This document shows positions 52,540-61,114 of a stretch of DNA of 64,000 bases, in pieces. Each line of letters opens with the position of its first letter. The stretch's first letter is position 1. The notes beneath the pieces are model-generated. The model ran no database searches. It was not told the DNA's origin and was given only the letters and a program-made list of their open reading frames with translations. The translations under genes were made by a program, and so were the position numbers. The stretch is from Allopontixanthobacter sediminis (lineage in GTDB: Bacteria; Pseudomonadota; Alphaproteobacteria; Sphingomonadales; Sphingomonadaceae), in contig NZ_WTYL01000001.1 of assembly GCF_009828115.1 (NCBI RefSeq), positions 620,001 to 684,000 of the forward strand. Direction: 5' to 3'.

Positions 52540-53294
52540 TAGCCTGGACAAGCAGCCTGCATGGCGCTGTCTGGGCGCTGGCTTTACTCGGCACATCCGC
52601 ATGCCAGCCCGCCGAAAACCGGTCCGACCGTCCCGAAACTTCGCTCGAGTTCCCGCAAGCGGACCGGCCCGTGTCGGATCTGGGCGCGAACCAGTTCTCG
52701 ACCGAAACCGCGCGCGACGCGGCGGGTGAGGCGCAGAAGGTCATGGATTTGGCCGAGATCAAGCCGGGCATGACGGTCGCCGATATCGGTGCGGGCGAGG
52801 GGTATTACACCGTCCGCCTGGCCGACCGGGTTGGCGAATCCGGCCGCGTGCTGGCGCAGGATATCGACCGCGAGGCGCTGGAGCGACTGGCCCGCCGGGT
52901 CGAACGGCAGCGGTTCGACAATGTCTCGATCAAACCGGGCGAAAGTGACGATCCGCGCTTGCCGGAAGATAGCTTCGACCGCATATTTCTCGTCCACATG
53001 TATCACGAAGTTCGCGAGCCTTACGCGTTCCTCTGGCGGCTATGGCCGGCTTTGCGCGAAGGCGGACAAGTGATAGTAGTGGATGTTGACCGGCCGACCG
53101 ACCAGCACGGGATCGACCCGTTGTTGTTGTCGTGCGAATTCCGGCAGGTCGGCTTTGAACTGGTCGCTTTCAGGGATGCCCCCGAACTCGCGGGGTACTA
53201 TGCACAGTTCAAGGCAGCGGCTACGAGACCGGAACCGAGTGAAATCAAGCCGTGCCAGGGGTCGCCTAGCGGGGCAGGAAATGCGGGCAATTGA
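52536..53294 (+). CDS. SAM-dependent methyltransferase-like lipoprotein
   Basis: A 252-residue protein with two features that rarely go together. The N-terminus is a lipoprotein signal (WALALLGTSAC, cysteine 23) followed by a polar linker. The rest is a class I methyltransferase fold, with motif I in VADIGAGEGYYTVRLADR, the acidic end of strand beta-2 in LAQDIDREAL, and FDRIFLVHMYHEV. The start overlaps the prfB stop. Because SAM is not thought to be available in the periplasm, either the signal is not used, an internal start is used, or the domain binds something else. Confidence 0.8.
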   Translation: MIAWTSSLHGAVWALALLGTSACQPAENRSDRPETSLEFPQADRPVSDLGANQFSTETARDAAGEAQKVMDLAEIKPGMTVADIGAGEGYYTVRLADRVGESGRVLAQDIDREALERLARRVERQRFDNVSIKPGESDDPRLPEDSFDRIFLVHMYHEVREPYAFLWRLWPALREGGQVIVVDVDRPTDQHGIDPLLLSCEFRQVGFELVAFRDAPELAGYYAQFKAAATRPEPSEIKPCQGSPSGAGNAGN

Positions 53295-53318
53295 CCGCAG
53301 AGACAGGACTGTGACGTA

Positions 53319-54725
53319 ATGGGTTTCAAAGGTTTAAGCCCCATCAATTACGGTGGGCGCGAAGTCTGGCCGCTGATCGAAGGCGGCAAGGGCGTTTCGG
53401 CAACGAATCACGCGAGTTCCGGTGCATGGGCCGCAGCGGGCGGCATCGGTACCGTCAGCGCGGTCAACGCGGACAGTTACGACGCCGAGGGCAAGATCGT
53501 TCCGCAAGTTTACGACGCGCTGACCCGCAAGGAGCGCCACCTGCAGCTTATCCAGTATGCCATCGACGGCGCGGTGGACCAGGTGAAGCGCGCCCACGAA
53601 ATGTCCGGCGGCAACGGCGCGATCAACATCAACGTATTGTGGGAAATGGGCGGCGCGCAGGCGGTGCTCGAGGGCGTGCTGGAACGGACCAAGGGCATGG
53701 TGACCGGCGTCACCTGCGGCGCAGGTATGCCCTACAAGCTGGCGGAAATCGCCCAGCATTACAACGTGCACTATCTCCCGATCGTCAGCTCCGCGCGCGC
53801 ATTCCGCGCCTTGTGGAAGCGGTCGTATCACAAGGTGCCTCACTTGATGGCGGCGGTGGTTTACGAAGATCCGTGGCTGGCGGGCGGGCACAACGGCCTG
53901 TCCAACGCGGAAGATCCGACCAAGCCGGAAGACCCCTATCCGCGCGTCGCCGCGCTGCGCGAGACGATGCGCAAGGAAGGCGTGTCGGAAGAGACCGCCA
54001 TCGTCATGGCCGGCGGCGTGTGGTTCCTGCGCGAGTGGGAAAACTGGATCGACAATCCGGAACTGGGCCAGATCGCATTCCAGTTCGGCACCCGTCCGCT
54101 GCTGACCCGTGAAAGCCCGATCCCGCAAGGGTGGAAGGACATGCTCCGCACGGTCGAGCCGGGCGATGTCCTGCTACACAAATTTTCGCCGACGGGGTTC
54201 TATTCCTCCGCGGTCAAGAACCCGTTCCTGTGGGACCTGATCCACCGGTCGGAGCGGCAGATTCCCTACTCCAAGGTTGCCGCGGGCGAACATACCGTCC
54301 AGCTGGATGTCGGCGTTCGGGGTAAGAACTTCTGGGTCACGCCCAAGGACCTGGACCGTGCACGCGCATGGTTCGGGGAAGGTTTCACCGAGGCGTTGAA
54401 GACACCGGACGACACCATCGTCTATGTGACGCCCGACAGCCGCGACACCATCCGCAAGGACCAGAAGGATTGCATGGGCTGCCTGTCGCACTGCGCGTTT
54501 TCGGCGTGGAAAGACCATGACGATTACACCACCGGCCGCCTGGCCGATCCGCGCAGCTTCTGTATCCAGAAAACCCTGCAGGACATCGCCCATGGCGGCG
54601 ACACGGACGAGAATTTGGCCTTCGCGGGCCATGCTGCGTACCGGTTCAAGCAGGACCCGTTCTATTCCAACAATTACACCCCGTCGGTGAAGGAACTGGT
54701 CGAGCGGATTTTGACCGGGGATTGA
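53319..54725 (+). CDS. NAD(P)H-dependent flavin oxidoreductase (nitronate monooxygenase-like)
   Basis: A 468-residue TIM-barrel flavoprotein of the 2-nitropropane dioxygenase/YrpB group. Features are the N-terminal LIEGGKGVSATNHASSGAWAAAGG, VTGVTCGAGMPYKLAEIA, the AIVMAGGVWFLREW strand-loop and IAFQFGTRPLLTRESPI for FMN phosphate binding. The C-terminal 110 residues exceed the usual family length and carry Cys385, Cys388, Cys392 (CMGCLSHC) and Cys415, a possible Fe-S site. The physiological substrate is unknown. An imperfect GC-rich hairpin follows the gene. Confidence 0.82.
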   Translation: MGFKGLSPINYGGREVWPLIEGGKGVSATNHASSGAWAAAGGIGTVSAVNADSYDAEGKIVPQVYDALTRKERHLQLIQYAIDGAVDQVKRAHEMSGGNGAININVLWEMGGAQAVLEGVLERTKGMVTGVTCGAGMPYKLAEIAQHYNVHYLPIVSSARAFRALWKRSYHKVPHLMAAVVYEDPWLAGGHNGLSNAEDPTKPEDPYPRVAALRETMRKEGVSEETAIVMAGGVWFLREWENWIDNPELGQIAFQFGTRPLLTRESPIPQGWKDMLRTVEPGDVLLHKFSPTGFYSSAVKNPFLWDLIHRSERQIPYSKVAAGEHTVQLDVGVRGKNFWVTPKDLDRARAWFGEGFTEALKTPDDTIVYVTPDSRDTIRKDQKDCMGCLSHCAFSAWKDHDDYTTGRLADPRSFCIQKTLQDIAHGGDTDENLAFAGHAAYRFKQDPFYSNNYTPSVKELVERILTGD

Positions 54726-54740
54726 TCGGGTTGGGGTGGC

Positions 54741-54760
54741 GGCGGCGGAAACGCGCCGCC
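54741..54760. terminator. GC-rich hairpin between convergent genes
   Basis: GGCGGCG at 54741-54747 pairs with CGCCGCC at 54754-54760 across a six-base loop, between the flavin oxidoreductase gene and the convergent dehydrogenase gene. No T-run follows, so termination is likely but not certain. Confidence 0.4.
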
Positions 54761-54768
54761 AGACGCGT

Positions 54769-55797
54769 TCAAACCAACCCTTCCAGCACCTGGTCGGGCG
54801 GGCGGTGCCCATCGACCCAGAAGCGGATATTGGCGATCACCTTCTCGCCCGAACGCTCGCGGCCTTCCATCGTGGCGCTGCCGATGTGCGGCAGGGTCAT
54901 CACGTTGGGGTGGGCGAGCAGGCGTTTGTCGACGTCCGGCTCGCCGGGATAGACGTCCAACCCAGCGCCGGCGAGTGCACCCGATTGCAGCGCCGCGATC
55001 AAGGCTTCCTGGTCCACCAGATCACCGCGCGCGGTGTTGATCAGGCAGGCGCCGGGCTTCATCGCGCCGATCCGCGCCGCGTCGATCGCGCCGATGGTTT
55101 GCGGGGTTGCCGGGCAATGGAGCGTCAGGATGTCCGACATGGCCACCAGTTCGTCCAGCGTGTCGACATATTCCGCGGCGAACATCGTTTCCAGTGCCTG
55201 CGGCAGCCGGTGGTGGTTGTGATAGACGATGTGAAGGCCGAATGCCTTGGCGCGGTGGGCCACGGCTTGCCCGATCCGTCCCATGCCGAGGATGCCGAGC
55301 ACCTTGCCGCCCAATTGCCGCCCGAGCATGGCCGACGGAGCCCAGCCGGTCCATTCGCCGCGCCGGACCAACGCAACGCCTTCGCGCACCCGGCGCGGGA
55401 CGCCGATGATCAGCGCCATCGCCAGGTCGGCGGTGTCGTCGGTAAATACTCCCGGCGTGTTGGTCACCATGATGCCGCGCCGTTTTGCCGCGGCGAGGTC
55501 GATATGATCCGTCCCGGCTCCAAAACTGGCGATCAGGCCCAGGCGGTCCCCCGCGCCCTCGATCAATTCCGCGTCGATCCGGTCGGTGACGGTCGGCACC
55601 AGCACGTCGCAATCCTGCATCGCGGCGGCGAGCTGTTCGCGGGTGAAGGGCGTGTCTTCGGAGTTCAGCTGCGCGTCGTACAATTCGCCCATCCGCGCTT
55701 CGACCGCCGGCATCAGGTGGCGGGTGACGATCACGCGCGGAGTGCCGTCGCGGCGGCGAGCGGGCTTGCCTGCACCGGGAGAAACTGTTTTGGACAT
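54769..55797 (-). CDS. D-isomer-specific 2-hydroxyacid dehydrogenase
   Basis: A 342-residue NAD(P)-dependent dehydrogenase related to glyoxylate/hydroxypyruvate reductases. The Rossmann motif is GKVLGILGMGRIGQAVAHR. The catalytic arginine is in INTARGDLVDQE, the glutamate in GLDVYPGEPDVD, and the histidine in TLPHIGSATMEGR. The first 20 residues are a polar extension. Substrate could be glyoxylate, hydroxypyruvate or another 2-keto acid; this is not resolvable from sequence. Confidence 0.92.
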   Translation of the reverse strand: MSKTVSPGAGKPARRRDGTPRVIVTRHLMPAVEARMGELYDAQLNSEDTPFTREQLAAAMQDCDVLVPTVTDRIDAELIEGAGDRLGLIASFGAGTDHIDLAAAKRRGIMVTNTPGVFTDDTADLAMALIIGVPRRVREGVALVRRGEWTGWAPSAMLGRQLGGKVLGILGMGRIGQAVAHRAKAFGLHIVYHNHHRLPQALETMFAAEYVDTLDELVAMSDILTLHCPATPQTIGAIDAARIGAMKPGACLINTARGDLVDQEALIAALQSGALAGAGLDVYPGEPDVDKRLLAHPNVMTLPHIGSATMEGRERSGEKVIANIRFWVDGHRPPDQVLEGLV

Positions 55798-55937
55798 GGC
55801 GCAGCGCTAGGCCCGGACAGGGCGGCGGGTCAAGCTGTCGTAACGGGATTTGCGCCAGAATTGGTGCTGTCCCATTGCGGACATTGTCTCCGGCTTACCG
55901 CTTGAAGCGCGGCGCCGGCGCGCTGTATAGACCCGCG

Positions 55938-56438
55938 ATGATCTTGCGAATCCCGACCTTCAAAATCGCTGGCTTCACCCGCGCATTTCTCGCGCTTGGG
56001 CTGCTGCTGACCTTCGCTGCCCCGGCTTCCGCGCAGGACCGGGAGGTACCGTATTGGGCTTCGATCAACACCGAGGAGCTGAACATGCGGGTCGGGCCGA
56101 GCATGCAGTACCGCATCGAATGGGTCTATCGCCGCGAAGGCTTGCCGGTGAAAGTCGTCCGCGTAGTCGACAGGTGGCGGCTGATCGAGGATTCGGAAGG
56201 CACCAGCGGCTGGGTATCGAGCAATCTGCTCAGCCTCGCACGCGGTGCGGTGGTGGTGGGTGACGGGCTGGCCCCGATCCGCGATGCGGCAACCGCCAGC
56301 GCCAGGCTTAAATGGAACGCGGAGCCGGGCGTTGTCGGAAAACTGGGCGATTGCGAAGCGGGCTGGTGCGAGATCGACGTAGCCGGGCATGCCGGATGGA
56401 TCGAGCAGGACCGCATCTGGGGCGCCGGGGAACCCTGA
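55938..56438 (+). CDS. Exported SH3-domain protein
   Basis: A 166-residue protein with a signal peptide (AFLALGLLLTFAAPASAQ) and two bacterial SH3-like modules. The first contains INTEELNMRVGPSMQYRIEW and GTSGWVSSNLLS; the second, shorter one contains EPGVVGKLGDCEAGWCEIDV and HAGWIEQDRIWG. The layout matches DUF1058/SH3_4 periplasmic proteins, which are thought to bind peptidoglycan or peptides. ATG 55938 puts the signal peptide at the N-terminus; the upstream in-frame ATG 55875 would not. Confidence 0.9.
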   Translation: MILRIPTFKIAGFTRAFLALGLLLTFAAPASAQDREVPYWASINTEELNMRVGPSMQYRIEWVYRREGLPVKVVRVVDRWRLIEDSEGTSGWVSSNLLSLARGAVVVGDGLAPIRDAATASARLKWNAEPGVVGKLGDCEAGWCEIDVAGHAGWIEQDRIWGAGEP

Positions 56439-56449
56439 GGCTCCCCGGC
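56424..56449. terminator. Hairpin between convergent genes
   Basis: GCCGGGGA at 56424-56431 pairs exactly with TCCCCGGC at 56442-56449 over a ten-base loop containing the stop codon of the SH3 protein gene. It separates this gene from the convergent thiolase gene. It has no clear T-run. Confidence 0.45.
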
Positions 56450-56456
56450 AGACGGA

Positions 56457-57653
56457 TCAGACCAGTTCCACGGCAACCGCAGTTGCTTCGCCGCCGCCGA
56501 TGCACAGGCTGGCGATGCCGCGCTTCTTGCCCTGCTGCTTCAAAGCGTTGAGCAGGGTCACCAGGATGCGGGTGCCGCTGGCTCCGATGGGATGGCCGAG
56601 AGCGGTGCCGCCGCCGTTCACGTTGATCCGGTCATGCGGAATGCCGATGTCGCGCATCGCGAACATTGCGACGCAAGCGAAGGCCTCGTTGACTTCCCAC
56701 AATTCCACATCGTCCACCGACCAACCGGCTTTTTCCAAGACCTTGTTGATCGCGCCGATCGGGGCGACGGTGAATTGGGCAGGTTCCTGCGCATGCGCCG
56801 CGCTGGCGACGATCCGGGCTAGCGGGGTGTAGCCCTTTGCCGTCGCAACGCTCTCGCGCGTCAGCACGATGGCGGCGGCACCGTCGGAAATGGAGCTGGA
56901 GGTGGCGGCAGTAATGGTGCCGTCCTTGGCGAAGGCGGGGCGCAGCGTCGGGATCTTGTCCGGCTTGCCGCGCCCGGGCGCTTCGTCGGTATCGACCACC
57001 ACGTCGCCGCCGCGCGTGGACATCGTGACCGGCACGACTTCATCAGCGAACGCACCGCTGGAAATGGCGGCGTTCGCGCGGCGGAGGGATTCGATCGAAT
57101 ATTCGTCCATCGCTTCGCGGGTCAGCTGGTACTCGTCCGCCGTCGCCTGCGCGAAGGTGCCCATCGCGCGGCCTTCCTCGTACGCATCTTCCAGGCCGTC
57201 GAGAAACATGTGGTCATAAGCGGTGTCATGGCCGATCCGCGCGCCGGAGCGGTGCTTCTTCAGTAAGTACGGCGCGTTGGTCATGCTTTCCATGCCGCCC
57301 GCGATAACCGTGTCCACGCTGCCCGCGGCAAGCGCTTCGGAACCCATGATCACCGTCTGCATGCCCGAACCGCACACCTTGTTGACCGTGGTCGCCTGGA
57401 CCGACTTGGGCAGGCCTGCCTTCAAGGCGGCCTGGCGGGCAGGGGCCTGGCCAAGTCCGGCCGGCAATACGCAGCCCATGTAGATCCGGTCGATATCCTC
57501 GCCTGCGACACCGGCACGTTCGACCGCGGCCTTGACTGCCGTCGCGCCCAATTCGGTTGCGGAGGCATCGGACAGGGCGCCTTGCATGCTGCCCATCGGG
57601 GTGCGCGCATAGGACAGGATAACGACGGGGTCGGAGGCGGAGAATACGGACAT
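56457..57653 (-). CDS. Acetyl-CoA C-acetyltransferase (thiolase)
   Basis: A 398-residue thiolase condensing two acetyl-CoA or cleaving acetoacetyl-CoA. The acylated cysteine is in NKVCGSGMQTVIMGS near residue 90. The C-terminal histidine is in GGGTALGHPIGASGTRI, and the second cysteine in SLCIGGGEATAVAVE. EVNEAFACV is the NEAF motif of the family. The start at 57653 (MSVFSASDPVV) is preferred over an in-frame ATG ten codons upstream. A role in polyhydroxyalkanoate or fatty acid metabolism is likely; no phaB or phaC lies nearby. Confidence 0.94.
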   Translation of the reverse strand: MSVFSASDPVVILSYARTPMGSMQGALSDASATELGATAVKAAVERAGVAGEDIDRIYMGCVLPAGLGQAPARQAALKAGLPKSVQATTVNKVCGSGMQTVIMGSEALAAGSVDTVIAGGMESMTNAPYLLKKHRSGARIGHDTAYDHMFLDGLEDAYEEGRAMGTFAQATADEYQLTREAMDEYSIESLRRANAAISSGAFADEVVPVTMSTRGGDVVVDTDEAPGRGKPDKIPTLRPAFAKDGTITAATSSSISDGAAAIVLTRESVATAKGYTPLARIVASAAHAQEPAQFTVAPIGAINKVLEKAGWSVDDVELWEVNEAFACVAMFAMRDIGIPHDRINVNGGGTALGHPIGASGTRILVTLLNALKQQGKKRGIASLCIGGGEATAVAVELV

Positions 57654-57768
57654 AAGGGAAGCTTGCCTTTCTTGATGAAGCATGTGCTATTCGTGCAGAC
57701 ATGTAGTGCTGCAACGCACCAAAATCAAACGGCCAGAAACACGCGGCCAACATTGGACGGAGTGAACT

Positions 57769-59205
57769 GTGGCAGATAATAAGCAAAGCGAGATGGAAGA
57801 AATTCTTGCCCAGCAGCGAGCTTCCTTCACCGCCGCGCGGCCCGAAGCGCAGGCGCTGCGCCGTGACCGGGTGAAGCGGGCGATTGCCCTGTTGGTCGAT
57901 CACGGCGACGATCTGGCGAAGGCCATGAGCGCCGATTTCGGCAACCGCAGCGTGCCGATGAGTATGTTGACCGATATCGCCTCGACGGTGAATTTCGGCA
58001 AATACTGCCTCAAGCACATGGACAAATGGGCGAAGCCTGAAAAGCGCAAGGTCCAGTTCCCGCTCGGCCTGCTGGGAGCCAAGGCGCAACTCCGGTTCGA
58101 ACCAAAGGGCGTGATCGGGATCATGTCGCCGTGGAATTTCCCGGTCAATCTGTCGCTCGGGCCGTTGATGCAGGTGCTGGCGGCGGGGAACCGCGCGATG
58201 ATCAAGCCGAGTGAATTCACCGAAGCGACCTCCGAGCTCACCGCGCAGCTCGTTGCCGAATATTTCGCAGCCGAGGAAGTCGCCGTAATTACTGGCAGCC
58301 CGGAGGTGGCGCAGGCGTTTTCCTTCCTGCCGTTCGACCATCTGGTGTTCACCGGTTCGACCGCCACCGGGCGCAAGGTGATGGAGGCGGCCAGCCGCAA
58401 CCTTGTGCCGGTCACGCTGGAACTGGGCGGAAAATCGCCGGTCGTGCTCGGCCGCAGCGCCGATTTTGCCAAGGCGGGCGAGCGGATCGCGATGGGCAAG
58501 ATGATGAACGCCGGGCAGATCTGCCTCGCGCCCGATTACATGATCGTGCCGCAGGACAAGGAGCAGGAAGCGGTCGACGCGGTGCGCAGCAGTGCCAGCA
58601 CGATGTATCCGACGCTGCTCGATAACGACGATTACACCTCGATCGTGACCGACCGTCATTTCGACCGGCTGAAGGCCCTTGTCGAAGACGCCCGGACCAA
58701 GGGTGCGGAGGTGGTCGAGGTCAATCCGGCGCAGGAGGATTTCTCCAATACCAATTCGCGCAAGATGCCGCTGACGATCCTGCGGAACGTAACTGCGGAC
58801 ATGACCGCCATGCAGGAAGAAATCTTCGGCCCCGTCCTGCCGGTGATGACGTATCACGGCATCGACGAGGCGATCGACCACATCAACCGTAACGACCGCC
58901 CGCTCGGCCTGTATTATTTCGGTGAGGACAGCGGCGAGCGCGAGCAGGTGCTCCGGAAAACGATTTCCGGCGGCGTTACCGTCAACGATGTGATTTTTCA
59001 CATTTCCATGGAAGATTTGCCGTTCGGCGGGGTTGGCCCCTCGGGCATTGGCTCCTATCATGGGCCGGAAGGCTTTCGGGAATTCAGCCACGCGCGCTCG
59101 GTTTACAGCCAGAGCAAGATCGACGTGGCGGGTCTGGCCGGGCTGAAACCGCCCTACGGCAAGAAGATCAGCAAGACGCTGGCGGCCCAGATCAGGAAAG
59201 CCTGA
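57769..59205 (+). CDS. Coniferyl aldehyde dehydrogenase-like NAD(P)-dependent aldehyde dehydrogenase
   Basis: A 478-residue aldehyde dehydrogenase starting at GTG. The catalytic cysteine is in NAGQICLAPDYM and the general-base glutamate in VTLELGGKSPVVLG, with GIMSPWNFPVNL for cofactor binding and EEIFGPVLPVMTY. The ending DVAGLAGLKPPYGKKISK is typical of the CalB/YwdH-like class III ALDHs, which act on aromatic or medium-chain aldehydes. It is divergent from the thiolase gene with 115 bases between. The specific aldehyde is inferred from family resemblance only. Confidence 0.85.
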   Translation: MADNKQSEMEEILAQQRASFTAARPEAQALRRDRVKRAIALLVDHGDDLAKAMSADFGNRSVPMSMLTDIASTVNFGKYCLKHMDKWAKPEKRKVQFPLGLLGAKAQLRFEPKGVIGIMSPWNFPVNLSLGPLMQVLAAGNRAMIKPSEFTEATSELTAQLVAEYFAAEEVAVITGSPEVAQAFSFLPFDHLVFTGSTATGRKVMEAASRNLVPVTLELGGKSPVVLGRSADFAKAGERIAMGKMMNAGQICLAPDYMIVPQDKEQEAVDAVRSSASTMYPTLLDNDDYTSIVTDRHFDRLKALVEDARTKGAEVVEVNPAQEDFSNTNSRKMPLTILRNVTADMTAMQEEIFGPVLPVMTYHGIDEAIDHINRNDRPLGLYYFGEDSGEREQVLRKTISGGVTVNDVIFHISMEDLPFGGVGPSGIGSYHGPEGFREFSHARSVYSQSKIDVAGLAGLKPPYGKKISKTLAAQIRKA

Positions 59206-59344
59206 ACAGAACGGGTCCATTCGGGGAGGATTTTACCGGCGCGACCCCTTGCACCATCGGGGGCAGGGGACTAGGGCGCGCCATACATGTAATCCGTGCC
59301 GATTCAGCCCCTAATGGCGTCCGGCACCCAAACGAGGCATTAGC

Positions 59345-59719
59345 GTGGTCGACCTAAGCCAATATTTGCCAATCCTGATTTTCCTGGCCATCGCGCTGGC
59401 AATGTCGGCGGCGTTCGTATTCCTGCCGATGGGCGTGTCGCGCCTGACCGGTACGCATAATCCGACCGCCAACAAGCTGACCGAATACGAATGCGGCTTT
59501 CCCGCGTTCGAAGATTCTCGCAGCCAGTTCGACGTGCGGTTCTATCTCGTCGCGATCCTGTTTATCATTTTCGACCTCGAGGCGGCGTTCCTGTTTCCGT
59601 GGGCAGTCAGCCTCGACCTTACCGGATGGGCCGGATGGGTCACGATGATGATCTTCCTGTTCGAATTGATCATCGGTTTCGCCTACGCTTGGAAGACAGG
59701 AGCTCTCGAATGGGAGTAG
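59345..59719 (+). CDS. nuoA: NADH-quinone oxidoreductase subunit A
   Basis: A 124-residue, three-helix membrane subunit of complex I. It starts at GTG with GAGG eight bases before it. It contains [44 protein letters not shown], of which the cysteine and the DLEAAF segment are the family hallmark. It opens the nuo operon after a 139-base gap with no gene. Its 3' end overlaps nuoB by 10 bases, indicating translational coupling. Confidence 0.96.
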   Translation: MVDLSQYLPILIFLAIALAMSAAFVFLPMGVSRLTGTHNPTANKLTEYECGFPAFEDSRSQFDVRFYLVAILFIIFDLEAAFLFPWAVSLDLTGWAGWVTMMIFLFELIIGFAYAWKTGALEWE

Positions 59720-60276
59720 ATACCAGCACTCCGCACGGAATGTTGCCCGCCGCTGCCCAGCCCGGTGCGACGCTCCAGCCGGACGCCGATTATTTCCGGG
59801 CAATGCAATCGGAAGTGAACGACAAGGGTTTCCTGGTCACCAGCACCGAGGACCTGTTCCAGTGGGCCCGCACGGGTTCGCTGTGGTGGATGACGTTCGG
59901 CCTCGCCTGCTGCGCGGTGGAGATGATCCACGTCAACATGCCGCGCTATGACATGGAACGTTTCGGCGTCGTCCCGCGCGCCAGCCCGCGCCAGTCGGAC
60001 GTGATGATCGTGGCCGGCACGCTGTGCAACAAGATGGCCCCCGCGCTGCGCAAGGTCTACGACCAGATGTCGGACCCGAAATACGTCATTTCGATGGGCA
60101 GCTGCGCCAATGGCGGCGGCTATTACCATTACAGCTATTCCGTGGTTCGCGGCTGTGACCGGATCGTGCCGGTGGATATCTATATCCCCGGGTGCCCGCC
60201 AACCGCCGAAGCGCTGCTGTACGGCGTGATGCAACTGCAGCGGAAGATCCGCCGGTCCGGAACGATAGAGCGTTAA
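59710..60276 (+). CDS. nuoB: NADH-quinone oxidoreductase subunit B
   Basis: A 188-residue subunit carrying the terminal [4Fe-4S] cluster N2 next to the quinone site. Cluster ligands are the tandem cysteines in [11 protein letters not shown], the cysteine in [11 protein letters not shown], and the one in [16 protein letters not shown] 59710 gives a 30-residue N-terminal arm ahead of the conserved [20 protein letters not shown] segment. The upstream open frame is out-of-frame nuoA sequence. nuoC follows one base after the stop. Confidence 0.97.
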   Translation: MGVDTSTPHGMLPAAAQPGATLQPDADYFRAMQSEVNDKGFLVTSTEDLFQWARTGSLWWMTFGLACCAVEMIHVNMPRYDMERFGVVPRASPRQSDVMIVAGTLCNKMAPALRKVYDQMSDPKYVISMGSCANGGGYYHYSYSVVRGCDRIVPVDIYIPGCPPTAEALLYGVMQLQRKIRRSGTIER

Positions 60277-60277
60277 G

Positions 60278-61114
60278 ATGGCTGTTCTCCATTCCGCCCC
60301 GAAAATCACCTCGAACGAAGGCGTTGCTGCCGCGCTGTCCGCCGCGCTGGGCGACATGCTGCTCGACGCGCATGAGGAACATGGCGAAATCCTGTTCACC
60401 GTGAAGCGGGACCGGATCGAAGACGCGCTCCGGCTGCTCCGGGACGAGCATGATTACCAGCAGATGATGGAAATGGCCGGCGTCGATTACCCCCAGCGGG
60501 CCGAACGCTTCGAAGTCGTTTACATGCTGCTCAGCCTGACCAAAAACCACCGGGTAATGGTCAAGGTGACCACCGACGAAGCCACTCCGGTGCCGACGAT
60601 CACGACGCTGTGGCCTAACGCCGGCTGGCTCGAGCGCGAAGTGTTCGACATGTACGGGGTGCTGTTCGCGGGCAACACCGACCTCCGCCGCATCCTCACC
60701 GATTACGGTTTCGAAGGGCATCCTTTCCGTAAGGACTTCCCGCTCACCGGTTATACCGAACTGCGTTATTCCGAGGAGGAAAAGCGGGTGGTGTACGAAC
60801 CGGTCGAGCTGGCGCAGGAATTGCGGCAGTTCGATTTCATGTCGCCCTGGGAAGGCGCGGAGTATGTCCTTCCGGGTGACGAGAAGGCGGACATGCCGCC
60901 AATCCACGACCCCAAGGTCACCGAAAAGACCTCGGACACCGGCGCCGGAAAAGCAGCCAATATCGAAGCGGCAAAGCCTTCTGCCAAGGACTCGGTGCCA
61001 ACAGCGGCGCCTGACGCGCCCAAGCCGACCGAGGACCGCCCGACGCGCAAACCGCGCAAGGGCAAGGCTACCGACACCAAATCCGCAACCGAGCCGAAGG
61101 GAGGCAAGAAGTGA
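60278..61114 (+). CDS. nuoC: NADH-quinone oxidoreductase subunit C
   Basis: A 278-residue peripheral-arm subunit (30-kDa type). The signature segment [29 protein letters not shown]-type region is present, followed by [13 protein letters not shown]. The last 70 residues, after [15 protein letters not shown], are a Lys/Pro/Ala-rich low-complexity tail ([18 protein letters not shown]), longer than in enterobacterial NuoC. C and D are separate genes here. The stop overlaps the GTG start of nuoD. Confidence 0.95.
   Translation: MAVLHSAPKITSNEGVAAALSAALGDMLLDAHEEHGEILFTVKRDRIEDALRLLRDEHDYQQMMEMAGVDYPQRAERFEVVYMLLSLTKNHRVMVKVTTDEATPVPTITTLWPNAGWLEREVFDMYGVLFAGNTDLRRILTDYGFEGHPFRKDFPLTGYTELRYSEEEKRVVYEPVELAQELRQFDFMSPWEGAEYVLPGDEKADMPPIHDPKVTEKTSDTGAGKAANIEAAKPSAKDSVPTAAPDAPKPTEDRPTRKPRKGKATDTKSATEPKGGKK

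Noticed and set aside
57226-59220. 664-codon open frame on the minus strand
   Set aside because: It runs antisense across the aldehyde dehydrogenase gene and into the thiolase region. The translation shows no domain and is typical of shadow frames.
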